The notes: generated by a model not told the origin, from the letters alone. A stretch of DNA of 35,966 nt from Actinomycetota bacterium (GCA_014859275.1 JACUUO010000013.1:1-35966); one strand, 5' to 3'. Positions 17,881 to 26,070 are shown, counted from the stretch's first letter. Numbers and translations are program-made.

Positions 17881-17912
17881 AGAAGTGGGTATCTTGCCAA
17901 ATACCCTCTTCT
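17881..17912 (-). terminator. Terminator behind the duplicated tRNA-Gly 3' end
   Basis: On the minus strand, AGAAG-A-GGGTAT pairs with ATACCC-A-CTTCT (one internal mismatch) and is followed by TTTTTTGTTT. It lies 12 bases past the distal copy of the tRNA-Gly 3' end and is plausibly the terminator the tRNA gene had before it was split from its flank. Confidence 0.7.
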
Positions 17913-17924
17913 ACCCGCTATTTC

Positions 17925-17949
17925 TTTGAGCGGGCAACGAGACTCGAAC
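17925..17949 (-). repeat. Distal copy of the tRNA-Gly 3' end (attachment-site-like direct repeat)
   Basis: 25 bases identical to 18138-18162 (TTTGAGCGGGCAACGAGACT then CGAAC). They cover the last 21 bases of tRNA-Gly(CCC) plus 4 downstream bases. The copies are 213 bp apart. A second tRNA 3' end as a direct repeat is the mark left by site-specific integration at a tRNA gene. No integrase gene remains. Confidence 0.75.
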
Positions 17950-17954
17950 GTCAC

Positions 17955-18056
17955 GACGTCGGCCCATCACGGCCTCCCTGGTCGGGGAAACTCACGTTTC
18001 CCCGCCAGTACCACCCCTTTTATGGATGACCATGGGGGAGTCTCTCCCCCATGGAT
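17955..18056. repeat. Small-hairpin repeat mosaic, copy 1
   Basis: Perfect short palindromes in a row: GGCCCATCACGGCC, CGGGGAAACtcaCGTTTCCCCG and CCATGGGGGAG-TCT-CTCCCCCATGG. Read on the minus strand, GGAAACGTGAGTTTCC and, some bases on, GGCCGTGATGGGCCGACGT recur in the same order at 27059-27105. It lies between the two tRNA-Gly 3' ends. Confidence 0.75.
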
Positions 18057-18107
18057 AAGACCCCCTCGGTCGCGCGTTCTTCGCCTCATCAATAATCCAG
18101 ATAAGCA

Positions 18108-18136
18108 AAAAAGGGCCTCGAAATGAGGCCCTTTTT
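18108..18136 (-). terminator. Terminator of tRNA-Gly
   Basis: A strong 7-bp-plus hairpin (GGGCCTC gaaat GAGGCCC) with A and T runs on both sides, so it works in either direction. It lies directly after the tRNA-Gly 3' end on the minus strand. Confidence 0.85.
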
Positions 18137-18141
18137 GTTTG

Positions 18142-18214
18142 AGCGGGCAACGAGACTCGAACTCGCGACCCTCAGCTTGGGAAGCTGATGCTCTACCAAC
18201 TGAGCTATGCCCGC
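18142..18214 (-). tRNA. tRNA-Gly(CCC)
   Basis: 73 bases with a full cloverleaf: acceptor GCGGGCA/TGCCCGC, D-arm GCTC...GAGC, anticodon stem TCAGC/GCTGA around loop TTCCCAA (anticodon CCC), T-arm GCGAG-TTCGAGT-CTCGT. The discriminator base is U, as usual for glycine. CCA is not encoded (CAA follows). Its 3' end is duplicated 213 bp downstream. Confidence 0.96.
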
Positions 18215-18323
18215 AGAACCAGTAGTCGGAAACAGAGGGCCTTTGGCCCTCCAGAAACCAGATTCTTAATTCCTTACTCTGGCCCTTCGATTCTAGTCTC
18301 TGATTTCCGGTTTCTGGTCTCCG

Positions 18324-18352
18324 ATTATACCTGATTTACACATCCCTGTTAA
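18324..18352 (-). promoter_or_regulatory. Promoter for tRNA-Gly
   Basis: On the minus strand: TTAACA (18352-18347), a 17-base spacer and a perfect TATAAT (18329-18324). It overlaps the stop codon of the OB-fold-like gene and points at the tRNA, whose 5' end is about 103 bases beyond the expected start. The leader (18215-18317) is rich in related words such as GGTTTCTGG and contains a GAGGGCC/GGCCCTC hairpin. Confidence 0.65.
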
Positions 18353-18843
18353 GAAGCAGCGGTAAAATGCTTCTTCTGGTAGCGGTTTGCTAGAAGCAGA
18401 GTGATGGCCATCGACAAGAGGATCGCTGCGGCAATCGCTTTTCTCCTATCTATTGGATGCTCCACCTGACTTCCGGCCACAACAACGGTTATGCTTTCGG
18501 CATGTATATCGAGCTCCCCGGCATGCTCGCTGCATGCCTGATTGAAAATGCCTTCAACCAGAACCGTGTCTCCGATGTGGTTATAGTCACCGGCAAATTT
18601 TATTTTACGAAGTTCCGCTACTGGAGCCCACACGCCAATGGCATCGCCCCCATCATGGACATTTACCCAGCCGTACTCGCCTCGCTCCATAATGTCGCCT
18701 ATAGCTTCTCCTTGAAAGGAAATCCTCTTGCCATCATATTTTTTGGAGTCCTCAATCAGCTCGGTGCTTGATACCAACGCGTAAGCGGGTGACGCCAGGA
18801 AAGATATAATTATGACTATTAGCAAGACAGTGGCTTTACGCAT
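18349..18843 (-). CDS. Exported OB-fold-like protein with C-terminal membrane anchor
   Basis: A 164-aa protein. It has a signal peptide (basic start, hydrophobic core, cleavage after AYA near residue 22), a beta-rich domain at about 25-125 that reads like an OB fold (YDGKRISFQGEAIGDIM, GWVNVHDGGDAIGVW, HIGDTVLVEGIF), and one C-terminal membrane helix (about 135-154) with a basic tail. The role is unknown; the domain pattern is seen in small exported proteins. Its ATG overlaps the trkH stop (TAATG), so it is the last gene of the Trk operon and is translationally coupled to trkH. A link to potassium uptake is only a context inference. Confidence 0.7.
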   Translation of the reverse strand: MRKATVLLIVIIISFLASPAYALVSSTELIEDSKKYDGKRISFQGEAIGDIMERGEYGWVNVHDGGDAIGVWAPVAELRKIKFAGDYNHIGDTVLVEGIFNQACSEHAGELDIHAESITVVVAGSQVEHPIDRRKAIAAAILLSMAITLLLANRYQKKHFTAAS

Positions 18844-20345
18844 TACTTACCCCTCACCGAAGATATTATAAAGCCAATAAGGGCTACTATTGATATAAAC
18901 TCAAGGCGCGCAGCCCACATCTGGATCATGTAGACTATTTTAAGCGCACTTGGAGCATCTACAAGCGGAATTCTTGAGGATATGCCGTTATTTGCTCCGG
19001 CGGAAATCGATTGAAATAGAGAATCGATAAATGAATACCCGTAGAAAGTACCGGCAATAGCAGCGATAATATAGGAGGCGACATAGGCAAATCCTATTAT
19101 AAATGCGTTCAGCAATAACTTTTCGGTAATGACGTTTTTCTTCAAGTGATGATACTTTTCAACGATCACCGATGACGGGGGTAAAAGCATCCTTTTTATC
19201 TCTAAACTGAAAGCCTTAAATATTATCATCAAGCGATGCATCTTTATTCCACCAGCCGTTGAGCCGATGCTGGCACCAAGGCCCATGGCAACCATCATGC
19301 CAAATAAGCCAAGCGGCCCCCAGAGGTCGGGAATCTGTGAACTATAAACGGTCGTAAAACCGGTGCTGGTGAGCGCCGATATCTGCTGGTAAAAACCCCG
19401 TCTGAAAACAGAAAACGTCTCGTTGTATATGCCAATCTGCGATAGGGCAACAGCGGCAATAGCAAAAGTTGTGCATATGGCCGCAGACATGGTCAATAAC
19501 TCGGCATTCTTGTATATCTCACGCCTATTGCCCGAAAAAAGCGCATAGTAAACCGCAAAGTTAATAGCGCCGGCAATCATAAAAGGCATCATGGCAAATT
19601 CATAGGTGGCGCTATGGTAGTAGATAACGCTTTGAGATTGGGGCGAGAAGCCACCGGTGTTAAAACCAGATACAAAAATAGTTATGGCATGAAATAAGGA
19701 TCTGAGGGGAGGTATTCCTATCTGCCAACCCACCAACCACAGCGTGGTCACTCCCAGACCAAGATATATGAGAGTTACCGATACTATAAAGCGCGTGGTC
19801 TGAAATAAATTCGGCAGAATCTTTTCCTCGCGCGCCTCGCCAACATACATTCCATAGATGCCCGATGCCCCACCAGTCATAAGGGTAAGCATAACGACGA
19901 CAATTCCTTGCCCACCTATGAACATGGTTAGGTGCCGCCAGAAATTGTGCCCGTAAGAGAGATGATCGAGATCCTGGATAAGGGTAAGACCGGTTGCCGT
20001 AAAACCGCTCATGGCGTCGAACATCGCGTCAAGAAATGAAAGGAAGTGCCCACTTAAATAAAGCGGTATTGCACCGAAGAGCATTGCAGCCAGCCATGCA
20101 ACTGGCACCACTAAAATACCGTGCATCCAGCTCATCTCTTTCTTGTTTGAACAAGTAATTGATAAAAGATAGCCCGCAGAAAAAGCGATGCTTGAACCGA
20201 TGACAAAATCAATCACCGGTCCCCACTCACGATTGAAAAGAGATATTGCTAGCGGCAGGAGCATGGCAAATCCGATGCCGAGGATGAGTTTCCCTGTATA
20301 AAAGCCGATTATTTTAAGATCTATAAGCCTTGGCCTGAGGAACAC
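18843..20345 (-). CDS. trkH: TrkH potassium uptake channel subunit
   Basis: A 500-aa TrkH/KtrB-type integral membrane protein with about ten to twelve hydrophobic segments. The four half-conserved selectivity loops can be seen (MSGFTATGLT near 111, VSGFNTGGFS near 229, LTSTGFTTVYS near 328, and a diverged SAGANNGISS near 446); each has the filter glycine. It forms the pore for K+ entry and is gated by TrkA. It starts at GTG (20345) right after the stop of a 43-aa gene; GAGGTGG lies 8 bases upstream inside that gene. The operon runs trkA-trkA-small ORF-trkH-OB protein. Confidence 0.95.
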   Translation of the reverse strand: MFLRPRLIDLKIIGFYTGKLILGIGFAMLLPLAISLFNREWGPVIDFVIGSSIAFSAGYLLSITCSNKKEMSWMHGILVVPVAWLAAMLFGAIPLYLSGHFLSFLDAMFDAMSGFTATGLTLIQDLDHLSYGHNFWRHLTMFIGGQGIVVVMLTLMTGGASGIYGMYVGEAREEKILPNLFQTTRFIVSVTLIYLGLGVTTLWLVGWQIGIPPLRSLFHAITIFVSGFNTGGFSPQSQSVIYYHSATYEFAMMPFMIAGAINFAVYYALFSGNRREIYKNAELLTMSAAICTTFAIAAVALSQIGIYNETFSVFRRGFYQQISALTSTGFTTVYSSQIPDLWGPLGLFGMMVAMGLGASIGSTAGGIKMHRLMIIFKAFSLEIKRMLLPPSSVIVEKYHHLKKNVITEKLLLNAFIIGFAYVASYIIAAIAGTFYGYSFIDSLFQSISAGANNGISSRIPLVDAPSALKIVYMIQMWAARLEFISIVALIGFIISSVRGK

Positions 20346-20477
20346 CTAAAACCACCTCAAAGCCAAAACACTGATCATGAAGGCTATAACAATAAGAACA
20401 ATGGCATATAGCAATGCGGTTCCTACGCCGGTAGCATGCCGTAGAACCTGCTTACCTATATCCCTTTTACTAGGCAT
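20346..20477 (-). CDS. 43-aa single-pass membrane protein between trkA and trkH
   Basis: A short gene: ATG 20477 to TAG 20346. AGAGGTAGAG stands just upstream, partly inside the end of trkA. The start lies 5 bases after the trkA stop codon, and trkH begins at the base after its own stop, so it is tightly packed in the operon. The protein has a basic N-terminal 15 residues (PSKRDIGKQVLRH), one hydrophobic helix at about 18-40 (ALLYAIVLIVIAFMISVL) and a short ALRWF end. Size and form recall small subunits such as KdpF. I know of no described Trk small subunit; the role is inference from position. Confidence 0.7.
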   Translation of the reverse strand: MPSKRDIGKQVLRHATGVGTALLYAIVLIVIAFMISVLALRWF

Positions 20478-20482
20478 CAGCT

Positions 20483-21145
20483 CTACCTCTCTCCAGCCAA
20501 TATATCTCTAAGAGCCTGCTCTTTATCGGGGGTAGTAACGGCGATCACCGCATCGCCTGCCTGGATGATGGTATTTCCTCTTGGGATTATTACTTCTTCA
20601 CCCCGGATAATGGAGACCAGGACGATCTCTCTCGGAAGCTTAAGATCGGCGAGCTTTTCCCCATCTATTGGCACATCGCTGGGGAGATCCATCTCCACTA
20701 AAACCAGATTCCCCTTCTTTAACGCCTGGAGAGTAATGATATCGCCGATTGTCGCTTCTTCCTCGATGAGCCTGGTAATGATAGTCGTGCTTGACAGGGC
20801 ATTTATGCCGAGCGCATGGAAAATGCGCTCATTTCTGGGATCATTTACCCTGGCAACAGCCTTTGGGATATTAAATCCTTCCGTTGCAAGTTGACACATG
20901 ACCAGGTTATCGTCATCGTCGCCTGTAACTGCAGCAAGGACATCGGCGCGCTCTGCTCCTGCCTCCTCCATATACCTTACATCACAAGCATCGCCGTTGA
21001 TAACAAGTACATCCTCGCTATCTTCAGCTATCCTTGCACATTTATCGGGATTCTTTTCAAGAATGACGACGGTGTGGCTCCTTTTTGTCAGTTTTCTCGC
21101 AAGTGACGCACCGACCTTGCCGCCACCGCCAATTATGATGTACAT
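20483..21145 (-). CDS. trkA: TrkA family potassium regulator (first copy, next to trkH)
   Basis: A 220-aa RCK protein: TrkA_N with the NAD-binding motif GGGGKVGASLARKL (residues 6-19), the acidic residue at the end of beta 2 (ILEKN), and VLAAVTGDDDDNL. TrkA_C follows (about 135-215; ALKKGNLVLVEMDLP ... GDAVIAVTTPD). It binds the cytosolic face of TrkH and gates it. ATG with GGAGAAA upstream. It follows the second trkA by 13 bases. Confidence 0.93.
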   Translation of the reverse strand: MYIIIGGGGKVGASLARKLTKRSHTVVILEKNPDKCARIAEDSEDVLVINGDACDVRYMEEAGAERADVLAAVTGDDDDNLVMCQLATEGFNIPKAVARVNDPRNERIFHALGINALSSTTIITRLIEEEATIGDIITLQALKKGNLVLVEMDLPSDVPIDGEKLADLKLPREIVLVSIIRGEEVIIPRGNTIIQAGDAVIAVTTPDKEQALRDILAGER

Positions 21146-21158
21146 GAGATTTTCTCCG

Positions 21159-21851
21159 TTAACTTCCGATTGGGGAGGAAAGTCCGTTTCTCGCCTTCAT
21201 ATCGATTTCCACATCGAAGAGCCTAGCTACCTTTTCCATAGCATCGACGCTTACCGCCGCAATTATCGTATCGCCCACAGCAATCCTGGTATCCGCCGAA
21301 ACGATCACGCTTTTTTCGCCTCTGGTTATCACCGCTGGTCTAAATTGATTTGGGATTTCGATATCAGCTACCTTTTTACCGGCAAGCTTCGGCGTCGCTT
21401 TAATCTCAACAATCTGCGAATTACAGTCTAGGTTTATCTCGGATACAAACTCTCGCCCCAGCACCCAATCGCGTATTTTGTGCGCAACCAAGGTTGTACC
21501 GCAGACCGTATCCAACCCTAATTTATGATATGTCCTTTCACGATCGGGATAGTATACTCTTGATACTACCTTGGGCACATCATATAATTTCTTGGCTACC
21601 TGACCGGCCATAATGTTTGCGTTATCTAGGTTGGTCACCGCCACGAACACGTCGGCTTCTGTAATGCCCGCTTTCTCAAGAACCCGCTCGTCAAAGCCGT
21701 TTCCTACGATAGTTAGGCCATTGAAGCTTGTCCCCAACCGGCGGAATGAACTACTACTGGCATCAATGACAACCACATTATGCCCATCGTTTGAGAGCAT
21801 CGTTGCAAGCTGGGCGCCTACACGTCCGCATCCGCCTATAATAATGTACAC
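21159..21851 (-). CDS. TrkA family potassium regulator (second copy)
   Basis: A 230-aa RCK protein with GGCGRVGAQLATML (residues 6-19), VVVIDAS and VFVAVTNLDNANIM in TrkA_N, and TrkA_C at about 140-220. It differs clearly from its neighbour, so the pair is probably a heteromeric gating ring made by old duplication rather than a recent copy; E. coli has both halves in one chain. The start is GTG with GGAGGCGAG upstream. It is the first gene of the Trk operon. The 136 bases before it hold no riboswitch I can recognise. Confidence 0.92.
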   Translation of the reverse strand: MYIIIGGCGRVGAQLATMLSNDGHNVVVIDASSSSFRRLGTSFNGLTIVGNGFDERVLEKAGITEADVFVAVTNLDNANIMAGQVAKKLYDVPKVVSRVYYPDRERTYHKLGLDTVCGTTLVAHKIRDWVLGREFVSEINLDCNSQIVEIKATPKLAGKKVADIEIPNQFRPAVITRGEKSVIVSADTRIAVGDTIIAAVSVDAMEKVARLFDVEIDMKARNGLSSPIGS

Positions 21852-21987
21852 GCTCTCGCCTCCATGAAGTAAATCCAGCGATGGCTATTTTGATCAAAGG
21901 CAACCATCAAAGACTAGCTTGTGCTTAAAAGAAAAAGATATAGAAGAATGATAATCCTGCCACTAGACCTAGTCAACGTAATTTAAG

Positions 21988-22743
21988 TTACTCGTTCCTT
22001 TCGAAGTACCAGACACCGATCGCGAGCACGATTGCCCCGAAACATACGACAACCAAGATATCTAGCCAGATGGGATAGATCGGATTACCTATCAATGTTT
22101 GCCTGAGGGCGTCGACACCGTAGCTTAGTGGATCTATACTGACTAAAACATGCATCCATACAGGGAGGCCCTTCTGAGTCGGGAACATCGCGCCAGAGAG
22201 AAAAAACATGGGAAGAAGGATGAAGTTAACGACCACCTGAAAACCCTCATGGGTATGCATGCGCACAGCAATCAGTATCCCGAAGGAGGTCATGGAAAAG
22301 GCGATCATAAACATTAACAAGAACGCCAACAATAGCTGGGCCGCAGTAAAGCTCAACCCAACGACCGGCGCGAAGAGAAGCACTATCGTTCCCTGCATAA
22401 CCGCCACCGTGCTTCCGCCAAGTGCTCTACCTATCGCAACCGACCAGCGCGGTATCGGAGCCGCCAAAACCTCCTTTAAGAATCCGAACTCCCTATCCCA
22501 AATAATCGAGACGGCGGAGAATATCGATGTAAACAGGACCGACATCGCTATTATCCCCGGGTAGATAAAGCGGAGATAATCAGAGCCGCCGCCCCGCACA
22601 AAGGCAGTGGACAGGCCAAGCCCAAGAACAAACAGCCAGAGAAGTGGCTGCACGGATGAGCTAATTATCCTGGGTTTATCGCGTATAAACCTGGTAACAT
22701 CTCTTAACCAGAGGGTGTAGATTCCCACTAAGGCCGATTTCAA
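21988..22743 (-). CDS. ABC-2 type exporter permease
   Basis: A 251-aa permease of the DrrB/NodJ-like ABC-2 family. Six hydrophobic segments, the family loop IIWDREFGFLKEVLAAPIPR (about residues 80-99) and MFFLSGAMFP (about 179-188). It forms the channel for the ATPase encoded just upstream; the start TTG overlaps the ATPase stop (TTGA). The substrate cannot be told; relatives export drugs, glycans or lipids. Confidence 0.9.
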   Translation of the reverse strand: MKSALVGIYTLWLRDVTRFIRDKPRIISSSVQPLLWLFVLGLGLSTAFVRGGGSDYLRFIYPGIIAMSVLFTSIFSAVSIIWDREFGFLKEVLAAPIPRWSVAIGRALGGSTVAVMQGTIVLLFAPVVGLSFTAAQLLLAFLLMFMIAFSMTSFGILIAVRMHTHEGFQVVVNFILLPMFFLSGAMFPTQKGLPVWMHVLVSIDPLSYGVDALRQTLIGNPIYPIWLDILVVVCFGAIVLAIGVWYFERNE

Positions 22744-23735
22744 CGCGCGCGCCTCCTCTGTGAGCGCACGCGGGATCTGAGCTGGTCCCAGCCCTCAACT
22801 TTCTCATCCCTTATCTTTCTGCCGGTAAGATTTAAGAAAACATCTTCCAGGGTGGGTCTTCGGAGGGAAATCGAGGTTACCCTGGTCTCAAGCGCCTTGA
22901 TGAGTTTTGGCATAAAGTGATCGCCACTTTTAACCTGTAAAGATAGCTCTCCATTAAGCTCCTTAACCTCTACGTTGAATTTCTCAACAATCTCCCTGGC
23001 AGCCCGCTTGTTATCCTCGGTTGAAAGCACAATGACATCCCCGCCAACCTCTTCCTTTAGCCTTTGCGGAGTGTCGATGGCGATGAGTTCGCCGTGATCT
23101 ATTATCGCGATGCGTACGCAGTGCTCGGCCTCATCCATGTAGTGGGTCGTTAAGAAGATGGTTATGCCCTCGTCTGACCTGAGTTGGTTGATGTATTCCC
23201 ATATGTGATGCCTCGTCTGCGGGTCGAGCCCGAGAGTCGGCTCATCTAAAAACAGCACCTTCGGTCGGTGAAGAAGCCCTCTTGCGATTTCAAGACGCCT
23301 CTTCATACCACCAGAAAAGGTTCGCACCAGATCTTCTTGCCTTCCCGAAAGCTCGACGAGATCTAAAACCTCTTTTATGCGTTGCCCTCTCTCTAGCCTC
23401 GGAACGCCATATATCATGCCATGAAATCGGAGGTTCTCTACTGCTGTGAGGCGCTCATCAAGGCTTGGGTCCTGAAAAACCAGGCCTATTGATTTTCTTA
23501 CCGCTAACCTGTTTTTTGCAACATCAAAGCCGTTGACGCTAGCCCTTCCACCAGTTGGCCTAAGGAGAGTACAGAGCATGTTTATTGTCGTTGTCTTCCC
23601 GGCACCATTTGGCCCCAGGAAGCCGAATATCTCGCCATGGCCTACCTCAAACGAGACTCCCTTAACTGCGGCGAGGCCATTATAATCTTTTGCCAACTTT
23701 TCTACTTCGATAATCGTTTTAAGCTCCCGCCTCAA
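22740..23735 (-). CDS. ABC exporter ATP-binding protein (DrrA-like)
   Basis: A 331-aa ATPase. Walker A GPNGAGKTT (about 41-49), Q-loop VFQDPSLD, signature FSGGMKRR, Walker B VLFLDEPTLGLDP and switch His in TTHYMDEAEH, then a C-terminal DrrA-type extension ending LRRPTLEDVFLNLTGR. It powers the neighbouring permease. The start is not certain: TTG at 23735 lacks a ribosome site, while GGCGGGAG lies 9 bases before an ATT at 23714 that would give the usual family N-terminus (IEVEKLAKDY). The subtilase gene ends 41 bases upstream. Confidence 0.92.
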   Translation of the reverse strand: MRRELKTIIEVEKLAKDYNGLAAVKGVSFEVGHGEIFGFLGPNGAGKTTTINMLCTLLRPTGGRASVNGFDVAKNRLAVRKSIGLVFQDPSLDERLTAVENLRFHGMIYGVPRLERGQRIKEVLDLVELSGRQEDLVRTFSGGMKRRLEIARGLLHRPKVLFLDEPTLGLDPQTRHHIWEYINQLRSDEGITIFLTTHYMDEAEHCVRIAIIDHGELIAIDTPQRLKEEVGGDVIVLSTEDNKRAAREIVEKFNVEVKELNGELSLQVKSGDHFMPKLIKALETRVTSISLRRPTLEDVFLNLTGRKIRDEKVEGWDQLRSRVRSQRRRAR

Positions 23736-23776
23736 AGGATTTAATCATGTCATTCATGCTCAACCGGCATCTCCAT

Positions 23777-25072
23777 TTATTCCTCGATATCGTCGAGAGT
23801 TGGTGGAATATATGCTCTCCTTCTTTCCCCTTTTTTCTGCTCCCTCTTCGTGAAGGCCTCGTATACATCAGCGATTAGACTAAGGCATGCTGAACGTGGC
23901 GGAGATTGGTCTATTGGTTCTGGTGGGTTTTCGTGGGTCTGGATGTAGCGCAACGCCGCATCGGCCATCACCATACCAGCGCCCTGCACGCAATCACCAA
24001 GTTCAAGATCATTTGCTGTATGAAGAAGCGCTTCTCTTACTAACTGCGGTGAGGCATCTCTATCTGCCTCAAGCAGAAGGGCGATGATGCCGCTTACGTG
24101 AGAGGTCGCCATGCTCGTACCAGTGGCAGAAGTGTAGTAATTGTCTAATGCCTTGCCAGCACGCGTATTTTTTGCCCGCGCCGATACGATATCAACCCCA
24201 GGTGCCACAATCTCGGGCTTTAATCTCTCATCTATCGTCGGGCCCCTGGATGAGAATTCTGCGACGAGTCCGCTTGCCGTGGCTGCGCCGACCGTTATTA
24301 CACGGCGCGCCGCGCCGGGACTCCCTATCGTCCTCCTGCCAGGGCCACTGTTTCCGGCTGCCACGCAGACAACCACACCAGCTTCTACCGCGGCGTCGCA
24401 TATCTCGCATAAAGCATCGTTCCCGTCTGAGGAGCCGCTTGCGCCGATCGAAAGGTTAACGATATCTGCAGACAGGTCAACCGCCCACTCGATGGCCGCC
24501 ATAACATCACTCATTCGGCCGCTACCATTAGATTTTAAAGCCTTACCAGATATAATTAGCGCATCTGGGGCTATGCCTATAAACCTACCTCCGGAATAGG
24601 CACCGCTTCCGGCTGCTATACCGGCTACATGGCTCCCATGGCCATTACCATCTTTAAATCCCTCAAGCGTAAAATCCCTAATGGCTACAACACGGTCGGC
24701 AAAATCAGGATGGGTTCCATCGATTCCAGTATCAATAATCGCAAGCTTCACGCCCTTCCCTGTAAAGCCGGTTTCATGAACAGCCTGAACATCTGCAAGC
24801 GCCACAGATCCATCGATAACCACATAGACTTTCTCGTCCTCTTCAATCTTCTCAACCCACGGCTCACGTGCAAGCGCCTCAACCTGGCCTGCGGGGATGG
24901 CAAGGGAGACAGCCTTTGCCATCTTAATTATATGGCGGATACTGAGCATAGGGCGTCGCATAAGCTCCTCTATGATATCTTTCTCCAGCAGCCGCGATTT
25001 TACTATAACATGCACCTTCTTATCTGGTGCTTTTTTCGAGATCACATCAGCCAGTTTGGCCGCTATTCGCAT
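23777..25072 (-). CDS. Intracellular S8 family serine protease (AprX-like subtilase)
   Basis: A 431-aa subtilisin-type protease. An N-terminal inhibitor/prodomain-like part (about 15-88) precedes the catalytic domain with the triad Asp114 (IIDTGID), His145 (GHGSHVAG) and Ser320 (GTSMATSH); the oxyanion Asn241 is in AAGNSGP. There is no signal peptide, so it is probably cytosolic like B. subtilis AprX. Odd point: the Pro after the active Ser (GTSMAxPH in most members) is Ser here. AAGGAGG stands 6 bases before the ATG. The ABC exporter genes follow 41 bases downstream and may share its transcript. Confidence 0.93.
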   Translation of the reverse strand: MRIAAKLADVISKKAPDKKVHVIVKSRLLEKDIIEELMRRPMLSIRHIIKMAKAVSLAIPAGQVEALAREPWVEKIEEDEKVYVVIDGSVALADVQAVHETGFTGKGVKLAIIDTGIDGTHPDFADRVVAIRDFTLEGFKDGNGHGSHVAGIAAGSGAYSGGRFIGIAPDALIISGKALKSNGSGRMSDVMAAIEWAVDLSADIVNLSIGASGSSDGNDALCEICDAAVEAGVVVCVAAGNSGPGRRTIGSPGAARRVITVGAATASGLVAEFSSRGPTIDERLKPEIVAPGVDIVSARAKNTRAGKALDNYYTSATGTSMATSHVSGIIALLLEADRDASPQLVREALLHTANDLELGDCVQGAGMVMADAALRYIQTHENPPEPIDQSPPRSACLSLIADVYEAFTKREQKKGERRRAYIPPTLDDIEE

Positions 25073-25161
25073 CTAAACCTCCTTACCGTAATATTATAAT
25101 TGTTCAATTGCCTTGACACATAACGTTTTGTTCGACATAAGGGTTTATCTCTGTACCAGCC

Positions 25162-26070
25162 TCACTTCGCACCTACGTAACCGAATAAGGCGCCTATTGC
25201 TGAAGCAACCAGCCAGCAAACAGTTATAAAAACAAGCGCTACTCGATAACCAAGCCAGCGACTTACCATAGAAAGAACGGGGAAGTTTACCACCGGGGCC
25301 GCGAGCATAAATGCAATAACGCCTCCCAGGCTCATACCCTTCTTTAATAATACGAGAAGGAGCGGCACGTCGGTACCGATAACAAAGTAGAAGGGGAAAC
25401 CGATCAGAGCCGCACTCGGAGCCGATAGTGGGCCGCTAAAAAATGATTCGATCACCTTCCCCGGAACCATAGCCTGGATAAGTATCGCCAAAATCATACT
25501 CAATAACAACCAGGGCAATACCACTTTTCCCAGTCGCAAAAAACCCTGCCAGATGCCGATAAGCCCATCCTCAGTACCGTTCACATCGCTATCCGATCCC
25601 GAAGCTTCGCAATAATCCTTGTTGAAAAGCGACTCTACTTCACCAATCGCCACAGGCGCGAGTCTTGGCTCCAACACCCTGAAGATTAGCGATAAAATGA
25701 ACGCGAAAAGAAGGGCGACTATCAACCTAAGAACCGCGAACTGCCAACCGATCAGCGATGTAACGATAATCGTCGATATGCTGGCGGCAGCGCCAGTCCC
25801 GATAAAAGTGAGAACCAGCATCCATGGTGCTCCACCTTTCCTTGCGATTGCTGCCATTGGGATACGATAACCAGATGTCACGGGAAGAAGCACTCCAAAG
25901 AACGCCGATACTAAAACAGCGCGGGCACCATTACGCTGGATCAACTCATCCAGCGAGCGGGGCGGGAAGCACTGCGCTGAGACGGCGGAGATCGCAAGTG
26001 CTATAATAAACAGCGGGAGCACGTCGAGAGCAAAATCGCGAAACATATGCAAAATCCCAAGAAATGCCAC
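25162..26070 (-). CDS. Permease of the PF03773 (DUF318, YraQ/ArsP-like) family
   Basis: A 302-aa integral membrane protein with eight or so hydrophobic segments in two halves and an acidic linker (about 155-170). Family features are GVLLPVTSGYRIPMAAIARKG (about 60-80; the C-P-V of metal-type members is L-P-V here, without the cysteine) and a similar half-motif GTDVPLLLVLLKKG (about 232-245). Members export arsenicals or move unknown substrates. GTG start with GGGAGAGG upstream. No ArsR-type regulator or thioredoxin-like partner is adjacent. Confidence 0.8.
   Translation of the reverse strand: MAFLGILHMFRDFALDVLPLFIIALAISAVSAQCFPPRSLDELIQRNGARAVLVSAFFGVLLPVTSGYRIPMAAIARKGGAPWMLVLTFIGTGAAASISTIIVTSLIGWQFAVLRLIVALLFAFILSLIFRVLEPRLAPVAIGEVESLFNKDYCEASGSDSDVNGTEDGLIGIWQGFLRLGKVVLPWLLLSMILAILIQAMVPGKVIESFFSGPLSAPSAALIGFPFYFVIGTDVPLLLVLLKKGMSLGGVIAFMLAAPVVNFPVLSMVSRWLGYRVALVFITVCWLVASAIGALFGYVGAK

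Noticed and set aside
24141-24599. 152-codon plus-strand frame within the subtilase gene
   Set aside because: Lies fully antisense to conserved catalytic motifs; composition is the mirror of the real gene.
25113-25141. TTGACA with 17-base spacer on the plus strand
   Set aside because: The -10 (CATAAG) is poor and it points antisense into the permease gene; treated as chance.
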